Assembly (NCBI GenBank): GCA_028565635.1
Contig: JAOXYB010029245.1
Span: 1 to 15,080 of the forward strand
Reading direction: 5' to 3'
DNA length: 15,080 bases
Origin: Phoronis ovalis
Lineage: Eukaryota > Phoronida > Phoronidae
Below are positions 1 to 10,600 of the stretch, one piece after another. A program made the translations under genes and the position numbers. Position 1 is the first letter of the stretch; every line of letters begins with the position of its first letter. The notes beneath the pieces were generated by a model, which saw only the letters and a list, made by a program, of their open reading frames with translations, had not been told where the DNA came from and made no database searches.

Positions 1-469
1 AGACAGGCATGCGCCAACTCATTTTCTACTCATCACTTCTACTGTACTTATAAAACATGTATGCTTCATATTAATAAATTCCTTTCGCTCAAATAACCAA
101 TTTAAACAGCGTACAATGATGATTCTTCGAATCGTCGTTGTCTTGTTGCACTATGATATGCAAACACGCCATCACTATGTGGGAAAACCTGATGGATAGT
201 AGTAAATATGCGATGTCCACCATGTTTCAAGTGTTATGATGTGGACTGCTGAACCTGTAGTATCAACTGCCAAAGTACTTCATCATCAGTTACTTATTGT
301 GTGGAATCCCATTTCCCATAACAGCATTCATCTTTTGCCAGAATTACGCCTCAAATTACAGAAGCAATAACAAATTTGGATAGCTATCAGGGCTTTGGAT
401 TTAACTACCCTCCAAACTTGATTTTGCGACTGAACTAGATCCCGGGGGACTTATAAAAAAGTGGGTACG

Positions 470-690
470 CATGCTTGTCCGAAAAAACGGGGTACCCCAT
501 TTAGGGGCATGTTTTTGGAAAATGTAACTTCCCGTTTAGGAATCCTTTTTTTCAGTGCAAGCATTGCATTTTTTTTAAATTTGGTGTACTATTTTTTTTG
601 GGAACCGTTTTTTTTGGTTGTTAATTTTTCAGCAAAATCTTCCGGTTAGGGGTAGTATTTTGATCCTCCACTTTCCGTTTAGGGGCTTAT
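470..690. repeat. Low-complexity repeat with recurring CCCRTTTAGGGG-like units
   Basis: The motif recurs four times: cccatttagggg at 496-507, cccgtttagg at 531-540, tccggttagggg near 641-652 and tccgtttagggg near 674-685. Poly-T tracts separate the units. The pattern suggests a degenerate dispersed repeat rather than coding DNA. The family is unidentified. Confidence 0.5.
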
Positions 691-998
691 TTTGCACCTT
701 AAGGACGAGCATGGGCACCTGACTTTTTTTCAAGTGAACTACATGTAGATATGCTGGAATTACCTGTTGGATTCGAGTAATCACTATAGTATTCTGTCTA
801 GTAGGCCTAATATGGATATGAAAAATCAAATGACATTTGTCTGAAGTAACCTTATATTGTAATTCTCTGCCTCAAATAGTTACATGATTTAAGAAATACT
901 AAATGCACATTTCACAAAGACAAAGCTGCTCTAAACCTTTGTATACCAAGATATACACACAAGTAAAATTGAGTAACATATAATTATGGGATCTTCAG

Positions 999-1004
999 TT
1001 TATT
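999..1004 (-). terminator. Candidate polyadenylation signal for NCAPH2
   Basis: An AATAAA hexamer on the minus strand lies about 510 bases past the NCAPH2 stop. A variant ATTAAA lies nearer, at 1244-1249. Either could end the transcript. No transcript evidence is available from sequence alone. Confidence 0.3.
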
Positions 1005-1513
1005 GTACTGCTATCACACAAATATTTTCATCATGGCACATTAAACAATATTTCCATGCAAATGAATAAAACAATATGTCCTTAACAGAATGAAATCATG
1101 ATCTAAAATTAGTGTTTAAAACAGATTTTATAGTTACATGGCTATTCCCAGTCTGTCTATCCCTTTGTGTTTGTAACAGACCAAAAATAGACTTGTTCAC
1201 TTCAAAAGTCCATGATTACTTTCTAACTAAAAGTTTCCCAACATTTAATGAAAGCAATAGTGCAAAATGTACAACACTTCACAACCTATTTGACAATATT
1301 TCCGTGGACCATTTAGGTTTTCCACCTGTATAAAACTGTTTTGCAGTCACAAATGTGTTTCTACAACAAATAAGATTTCTAGTATACAAATATTAAAACA
1401 TGACATCATTTTAAAATAGGCATGTAGACTACAGATTCTTATATACTATGGCCTTGTTTACTATGTTAAACACAGATAAATGTAGGTATACGAGACTGGA
1501 CACAACAGTAAGA

Positions 1514-1651
1514 TTATGAGGTAATTGATGGTGCTCTGTATTCCTGCAGGTCTTCGTAATGTCTTTTCTTTGATAACAACTTCAATTCAATGTTGTCCAA
1601 ACAGTTTTGTGACGATTCTTCAGAACTAATTTCAACATTGTATGCATTTGC
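1514..1651 (-). CDS. NCAPH2: NCAPH2 terminal coding exon and stop (residues 500-544)
   Basis: Starts ANAYNVEI and ends EYRAPSITS before TAA, matching the vertebrate tail ANDYTVEI...TYAAPSMAQP. The acceptor is TTTTTAG. The end of the protein is therefore complete. Confidence 0.95.
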   Translation of the reverse strand, partial: ANAYNVEISSEESSQNCLDNIELKLLSKKRHYEDLQEYRAPSITS

Positions 1652-4600
1652 CTAAAAATGACAACATAAGATTCTGTTAAGAGTTGAGTTACAGACTGAA
1701 GCAATTCTTGACTGTACAAACACGGTCTTTGATTTCACTATGAGGTATGTGTTGACCTGCAGATTGGAAATTACACTGCTGCAACAATTCACTTGTTGCA
1801 AACCCTTATGGCCATACACATAACCTGGGGGCAACAAGGTTTTATAAATATACACACTAGCTTGATATCGCTGGATCTGGAAAACTCTTTGTTGATAAAC
1901 AAGTTTTTTAAGATGTCATAACAAAGAAGTAGTTTCATTATTCAAATGTTCCAAGCAAAAATGACATGTGATTTTACTGCATGAGCAATAATCTATTTGT
2001 ACACACCATTTGGTATGGCGAATGAAGCCCAAATTTCACCAGGGTTCACGAATGAGCAATCTATTCCTAGCAGGTCATTCATAAAAGTAATGGATTGTGA
2101 AATCGACTGGGTATAATCGCAATGTCACCTGGTGTATGAAACAGCTTATTGGTGAGCAAACTTATTGCTTCAGTACTTAACAGTAAACTTACCAACTGCA
2201 AAGTAGCTAAAAACAGGCGACATACATCATAACCTGTTTTTTTCTGTGCAATATTAGAGAATGGAAGCCTTTCATTTCTTTCTTTAAAACTGTCCAGTAC
2301 TATTGTGCCATATGTATGTATATCAAAAGCTTCTCTAGTATCCTAAAACATTGTGTATGGCTGGTATAAAAGTAAATTGAGGCTACATGCATTTTAAAGG
2401 TATGTGTTGACATATGCTAAATAATGCTAAAAATTGGTTTACAAGGTCAAACATTTTTTAAAACTGCAAAATAATACTTTCTTAACATATTTGGCCTTTT
2501 TCACATTACTTTTCAATACTGGATAAAATAAAGAAAATAACTGCTGGTTTTAAGCTACAATAAAGAAGTTGTCCTCTTCATAATACACGTCTGATAAACA
2601 GAAAAAATATGTTGCATATAACAGCGTAATACCTCTTCTGATAATGTTGGTACAATTTTTTCCTCCCACTCTGATATTCTCTTTGATAGTTCTGTAATCT
2701 GAGCATACTGCTGAGAACCAGCTAAAAATCCTTCCTGTTAATCAGAAAGAAAACTGTCACAGTAACTTTCAAATACGATAAACTTTTGACACTTACACTG
2801 AGTATTTGTCAAAATCACTAGATTGAATCATTTACAAATTCCATGACGGACTTCGTCAAAATTATGCTGCAGAAGCCAATAAAAAAAAACATTCAGTATC
2901 AAAAAACTATTATTTCAATGACTAGAATACTGGACTCAGAATCGTAGCATATAAACTATTAGTCATAAATGAAATCAATGTCTTCTCATCACAATTTTTT
3001 CTGGTAGCCACCTCCAAGGTTCACAATAGTCACAAAACATCGATGATCAGCTAGTTAGTAGGAACTGATAGTCAATCATGAAATTTTTAAAATTCCCAAC
3101 TGCTAGATGATCTAAACTAACTAACTCATTAAGATTAACCAAGCAGAAAATCTAATCAATAGTTTCACCATCCAGAAATAAAATTTAATTCTAGGTCAAA
3201 GGTCAGGACTAAGGCTGCAAGCACGAACTATACATTTCAAATTTACATACTAGTTGCTGGATGTCATCACAACACTTTCATAAAACAGTTACAAAACTAA
3301 TAAAGTCTACGAGAATTTAGTCTTATTTACTGTTAAGATAACACAGTGGAACCTAATGATGATAGTGTTGGAATTAATTTTGCCATGTTTTAATGTTAGG
3401 TAACATTAAGTGCCAGTAATAGAAAAAGGCTGTACAAGAGGATAGACAATTATCTTATCACGTCATGATTATGCTGTGTGATAATAGAAGGGTTGTTCCA
3501 GAAAAAGATGTGGGGGGTCTAAGGAGAGAGTTTTGTGTACCAGTCAACCAACCAATTATAAACATTTAAATAATTATATGAATAATATGCACAATAACAA
3601 CTAAAACCAAAAAGGGTCCTTGTAGAATGGAGGCAATTTTTCCTGGAACATCCCTTACATAAATGAAGTAAGTTGAGGATAATCTTACCACATGGTGTCG
3701 AACAAGTTCTTCATATGAAGACACAACTAATCCAGGCTCTTCTGAATTACTTTCTGATGCTGAAAGATGTACAAGCTATGATTATAGGAACTGTGGTTGT
3801 ATCTCGAACGGTTACAATATAATAGCCTAAAATCACTCAAGTGTATTTTTTATCAGTAACAAAAAAACAAACAAATATGATAAAAATTTCAATTCTAGAT
3901 TATTCATCCTCCGACATCATGACAAGTTCCACGAAAATCCTGCCAAGGGGTTTATGACAAAATGTTGACACAGATGTTGGAAAAGTGATACATATATCTC
4001 ACATTCCGCATCGCAGGCAAGACAAAAACACATAAAGGTTTAGCTTACCCAAGGGCCAAACTAAGAAGTGTTCTTGTGACATCTTGGCAAGACAAGCCAA
4101 CCAAATGCAAAAGATTTCAAAATCTAAATCCTGCAGCTGCATTTTATAGGTTATATGAATGCTTAGCTTACCCAAAGGCCAAACTCTATCCATAACGTCA
4201 TCCGGCGCAGGATCTCCAAGGCCAGCTAGTGGGTTATCGTCCGCAGGAAGGCCAAAATCTACATTGTTGTCATCATCAACATCTGAAAGATAACAAAATC
4301 CATACAAAACACACCAGATCTATCAAGTTTTAAATATTATTGATATAAAACATATTTTAAAATTAGTTGGGTTTTGGGCAAGATCCAACCAAAGTTAAGA
4401 ATAATGCATTTATAGAACACAATGCACTTAGTGATGCTTTTTTAGTAACAATGCATAATATTGTTTAATATTCTGTGAAACTGTTCAAAGGAATCTCTGT
4501 TTTTCTTGATATACAGTATAATTCTATTAATCATAGAAAAAGCACAGCTTTCAACATCACGTTGGCAATGTCAAAAACGACGGCAGTTTTGAAACTTTGT

Positions 4601-7600
4601 TCAGTGGTTGATTACTTTATACAATCTTTTACAAAACCAGATGAATATCTAGCTTTTTTGATTTGGCAATGTAACAATATGCTATTATCACCAAGGGAAA
4701 TCACCCTTGTATATAATACGACAGAATTAAACCTTGTAAAACAGGAGCATTGTCGTCATAATTGTATATAATATAACAGAATCATTCAAACCTCGTAAAG
4801 CAGGAGCATTGTCATCATAATTGTCGTCTTCTCTCTCTGCTAATTCTTCATAGCGACCCTGGTCAGCCTAAAATAAAAGTACAGTAATGTAATCAAAGTG
4901 CTTACATCCAACACACCCAGAATAAAATTTGCAATTGCATTCTATTCCAAAAACATCTGGCACCAGCACCCTGAAGTGTCTTAGAGCACCTCAGATTTAA
5001 AACAGCTTTAAAATTAAGCCAACTATCGGAGGGATTATCAATTCTAATACATGAATTATATATTAAACTTAATATTAGTTATTTTATTCAAATTCTCAAG
5101 AAATCCTACATTTTGAAAAAAAATCAAATGTTACTGTCTTATAAATTTATCCTACCAGAACTTTTCTTTCCATCCTTTGTAAAGCTTGTCTCCTTTTATA
5201 TTCAATCCAAAATAGATGTTCAAATTCTGGGAAGGATGGAACTTTCAGCGGATTGCTGGGAAACTTACTAGCATGAGAGTAATCTGTAATTATAGAACAT
5301 AATAGTATTGTACACAAGCAGGTTAAATGTTTCATGTAATAATTCACTGATACCTCTTCTGAAAGTAATTGTTGATACAAACTTAAAAACTACAAAATTT
5401 TATATGAACTTGTATGTACTGAATTGGTTTTAATATATAATATCTACAGCACCTGTTTTTTTTTTGCATATTTTGAGATTTAGCAGTTGGAGAGCACCAT
5501 GGAAAATTGTTAACTCCTTAACTAAGATATCATTTTTCTTACATTGTAGTCTGAGATTTTGCCTTGTCAGCAATGTTACTGAGCAGTACTTACAAGCTTT
5601 TGAACAGAACTCCGATAATGATTCCATATTTTTAGGTTTTTCTATTACTGCCTTACTTCGTTTTCTTTTCTTGGTAGCTGTTTCTAAACTTGCTGGTAAG
5701 CGGACAGTTCGCCCTAACAAAAAATAAATTTATGGATTTTTTTTTTGTATACTTCAGAAGCATGGAGAATCAATTACACAACATCTAATTAAAATCATAG
5801 TTTTATTGGATTTAAAAACATAGAACAGTGTGCATTTATTATTGAAGTAATCCAGTCATTAATGAGCTAATGATTATTCAAAAATACATATAAACATGTA
5901 TAACTAATCCTAACCTTTCTTGAAAGGTTTTTCAGGTACCACATCTGGCTGATGTGGGTCTAACATTTCCCATGGATCAATCACCTGAAACAAACTTCTT
6001 GGTGAAAATAATTAAAGTCAAGGACATGCTTTGCTTATTTTTTGGTCTTTAACAAGTTTTAATATTAGCTGATGCTTTTTTTTAAAGGAATATTCTAAGC
6101 TGTTTCACTCCGCATTGATTAATAGCAAAAGCATCAAATGTGTAAGAACTAGAAAATAATCACCTGTTACTGCATAACGCCATGATCAACTTATCTCAAT
6201 CTTGATCAACTTATCTCAAACATATACAACCACGAAGAAAATACATGTCTAACGTTTGAAAATTTTGTACTTTTATTTTGCGCAGTTTTTATTTTGTGCA
6301 CTGAGAATAAAAACTGATAATATTTCATTTTTTCTACTTACAGGTTTCACTGGAATATGCTTCTGCCTTTCTGATTTACGTAACTCAGGCTCTTCAGCAT
6401 TCTTAAAAATATAGTCATCACGTAAATAATATATCACAGTTACTTTACTACTATCCAAAATCATGAGTTACCATGACACACATCATTATGGCACCTCTTA
6501 TTAAATTATGTTTTATATGGGACTGAAGAATTTATGGAGACATTTTTTCCACAAACACTGATGACAAAAATACTGGAGAATGATGCAATCTTTTGTATGT
6601 TTATGAGAAACTTACAACAATGTTAGCTGGAGCAGCCATGCCTGCCATTGCATCTACACCACCATCACTACCTTCCACTACAAAATAAGTAAAAACTACA
6701 ATAAAGCACTGAACATTCTTTAGATACTTCATTAGCTTGGTATCATAAAAACCATTAGACTCAGTTTCTTTCACATTTTAAATTACTCTTTGTGATAAAA
6801 GATCTAGAGATAATTACATTGATTTACTCAACAGAAACATGTCACAAGGTACAATAAATAAAAGTGGTTTGATAGTTTTCCTTTTTAAAATGTCTCCCAT
6901 TTTGTATTATGTTAAACAGTGTTAAGAGAAAGGGGGGCTTCATGTGCCAACCCTGTGTTTCTCTCCTTATGACTTGCCTGTGTCATAATACATGACAAAG
7001 CTGAAAACTTTGTGCACAAATAGAAGATAAGGACTCACTACTCATATTTTGATTTCCTTCGTCTATCAGTGTATCATCATCATTAACTGGTGATTCTTCA
7101 GCTTGGATTACTGTTACCTCTATAAAAATAAGAACTAAGAAGTTATTATTACATTCATAATACTTTCCTTTACAGAGCCCAGTAATCATAACTAAAACAA
7201 CATAAATCTACTTTATCTTAGAAACACTTTATATGTATAGGCAGTGCTCACAGGGAGCAAATTTGATGTACTAAGTCTTGGTCTTAACAAGTATTAAAAA
7301 CAGTGACACACCAGAAAACAGATACAAAAAGGTAGTAAATGTGACTCACAGAACAGTTCCGTTTAACCTATTTTAATTCCATGAGTTTACAAATCAGAAA
7401 TTTAATAATAAACTTTACATATTATACTTTCAAGCACTTTTACCGTCTGATGTTGTTAACACTGTGTTAGCACTAAATGTAGTCGCTGTTGGCGTTTTAA
7501 ACACAGTGTCTAACATGATGGTCAGCTGTGATGAATCCAGTAACATTGTGCCATCTGAGTGAACAGTACATGTGCAGAGTTTAAAATCACTTCTGCTGCC

Positions 7601-10600
7601 AAGAACTTCACCAGTACGACTACAATTAACAAATACATACACAAATAACGATATTTGTTACAAAGTACTGAACTTAGACACTTTCCTGCAAAAAAAGTCT
7701 TAGATTAACTAATAAATGTGTAGTATTGAAAATATCATCTACGTACTAAGTAAAATATGTGTGAACAATAGGGCATTCAACTACTATCCATTCATACCTG
7801 CAATCACACAACTTGAAACGACTTTGTAAACGCACATTGTCACTACTGACATAAAGCACGAAGACTTAATGTAGCATACAAATGTTTCTATGTAACAGTT
7901 AGACCATTCACAGGTGCTACTAGTATGCCTTTCTGCATATCCTATCTTTTTGGTCTGGAAATTGGTAAATGCAAATTCCCACTCCATTTGCCATACACTC
8001 CAACATCAAAGGTTCCTTTGTTGAAAAGATATAACCTAATCTTGAAATAACTTGCAAGAAAAGACGAGAAAGACCAAAGAAACTTTAAATACATTACAAA
8101 AGCTTGTATACAGTACTTGGACCAATTAATGTAACTTGGTCAGATATTATATTTTGGTTCCTTATCAGTTGTTTTAAATGCTGCATACTGATCAATCGCA
8201 AGAAAGTAGTAGCTCCTAACAAATGCACACATATTTTCAGCGTGAAGCAGCCTAACCAGGTATCTGAAGGTTCTAAGGTTTTAAAATTATTGTCTATTAT
8301 ACTGTTACGTTTCAATTGTTGACTTATTTCTGATTCAAGATATTGCAGTCAAAAGCTACTAACAAATAACCATTGTTATTAGACGTACCTGCTGCACAGT
8401 TGACATTTTATTTATTTGACACAGATAAAGCATTTACTGAAAATAACAGTTCAATACCCATATAAAGCAGAGATTTATATGGTAGATTTGATGACGCTGC
8501 ATTGTAAAAATATCATTCTGTAAAGTAGAATGGAAAGATGTAAAAACACTGTTTAACAAAACAGGTTTTTCAATTAAGCTTGATGAATTATTCATTAGTG
8601 ACAACAGACATTAAATTTCACAGCAACCGAATCCTTTTTAGGAAGTCATGCATATTTCATAGTTAATTTTTAGTTTTTGTTGACATTTGGGAAATGAGTA
8701 CCAATTTTTATTATATCTTTGCAAAAACTATTTGATCAATAAATAGTGAGTTTATTTTACGCTTGTGACATTGATGAAAATAGACATGATACAGCAGCTG
8801 CTGGCATTTTCTGCATGAAAGTAAAGTAGATTGCAATTTTTCGTAAATTTATTTAAGGAATAACTACAAAGAAAAATAGCCAAGATGAGTGAAAAAATTA
8901 CAATAAATGTGAGTGGTACCGTATTTACCACCACCATGTCTACTATTTTATCAAAACCGAATACAAAATTGTCAAAACTTGTCAAGTCATTGAAAATGGG
9001 TGAACACTTTTTCTTTGATAGAAATGTCGATTTTTTTAGTTGCATTTTGGATTATTATCGACATGATACTCTCCATGTACCACTCAATGCGTGTCCTCAG
9101 CAGTTTAAAGAAGAGCTTGACTTTTGGGAAATAAGCAAGTGTGCTGTTTCTCCGTGTTGTTTTGAAAAAATTCGGGAAAGTCAAGATATTAATAAAATTG
9201 TAAAGTATTTTGAAACATCAACCCTGGTTAGAAGTGACCCATCAACATGGGGATTAAGAATGAAAATATTTCAGTTTTTGGATAATCCTTTATCATCAAA
9301 AGCAGCCAAGGTAAGAACAATTTATTATGTGCAAATACAAATTTAGTCCAAAACTGAATCTTACTATTAATAACAGAAAGCTTTCAGTTTCATTGCAAGA
9401 CCTTATCAGTCCTTTCTTAATGACTTCTTCTTGCCTCTACTGATAATACCTGATATTTCTGTTACTATAAGTAAGACTCAGCTTTGAAATAAATTTCATT
9501 TGGAATAAAAATTACTTAATCAATGTGCCATTAAGTGAAGATTTATTCTAAACTATGCCTTAGAGATGACATTTCCAATTATATGATGTAACAATAAAGT
9601 TCCTTAGTATGCTTCTTTCTTATGTTCCCACAAATACCAATGAGAGTATCATGAATGATATCTGTAAAATTAGTGTTAATATGCTATGAAGTCGGCCCAA
9701 TTAGGTATCTCTATTTGCCCATTTACATGCATTGGGGAGTGTATACCCCACAGATCACCATTCACCACTTAAAAATACATGGTATGCACATATTTTTTTT
9801 TTGATCCAGGATTATTCATTCACAAGATGCATATTAACAAGCATTGTGGTGTAAACCATACCTTTACAGAGAACCAACCAACATTTTTTTAGGAGGGTGA
9901 GTGACATGGGATTGGCGAACCACGCCACGCACGGCCTTGGTCAAACATGGGGAGATGCAGGGTGGTTGTTCCCTCGGGCAGAGGGGCCTCCCTGGGAAAA
10001 TTTTTACATGCTTTTTCCTCTCTCTCTGATACTCTTTTTGGGCATAATTAGAACAGAGAACGTTTCCAAAAAATGTTAGTTTTATATGCAATAATTTGAT
10101 AATTTTAATTGGGACCTGTACCCATTTAATATCCTTGGTCATTCAGAACATATACAGGAAAACATTCGAAATTGTCATATTTTCATATTTCACACTTTAA
10201 AATCTCAGTCATTTACATTCACGTGGAAGAAATTGTTCACTATTCACCAGCTAATTTCAGCTGTTTTCACCATCGAAAAAAAATGGTCAATTCACCGTTA
10301 ACGCAAAAATTATACACTCCCCTCTGCATTATGCTATTACATACAGTATAAAAGATGTTTCAAAAAATTTCCTATAATCCCACATCACAGGGATTTTCCT
10401 GACTGGAGCCCTTTCAATTTTGGATTTTTTGGCACCATTGAAATGATGTATGAATTTTAATAAAGCATGATCATTTTGCACATACAGTAGTATGTTGAAA
10501 AATTCAATTTATTCCCATTCACACTGGAATATACAGTATTTTTTTTTTTTTAAATTAAGATCAGAAAATTCTTCAAGGACATATTGAAATGAACAAATTG

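Larger units (their letters stand above)
1..1513. other. 3' flank of NCAPH2; no gene recognised
   Basis: This stretch holds the probable NCAPH2 3' untranslated region (from 1513 leftwards) and a repeat at 470-690. The short open frames at 461-649 and 1112-1333 have low-complexity or unconvincing translations and no flanking splice logic. I recognise no coding exon between 1 and 460. Confidence 0.6.

Noticed and set aside
120-145. Imperfect palindrome gatgattcttcgaatcgtc
   Set aside because: The arms are too short and imperfect to support a structural claim.
461-649. Plus-strand open frame of 62 residues with hydrophobic stretch
   Set aside because: The hydrophobic run comes from poly-T tracts in a low-complexity repeat.
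4475-4771. Plus-strand open frame of 98 residues
   Set aside because: It lies in an NCAPH2 intron and overlaps the duplicated exon fragment in antisense. No family resemblance.
8094-8322. Overlapping open frames of 72-73 residues on both strands
   Set aside because: Mirror frames like these are common by chance in AT-rich DNA. Neither has splice support or a recognisable motif.
8376-8412. Minus-strand ATG followed by a CAG/GTACGT donor, possible start exon of another gene
   Set aside because: The six-codon exon has no partner and falls in the NCAPH2 intron. NCAPH2 exons join correctly across it without it.
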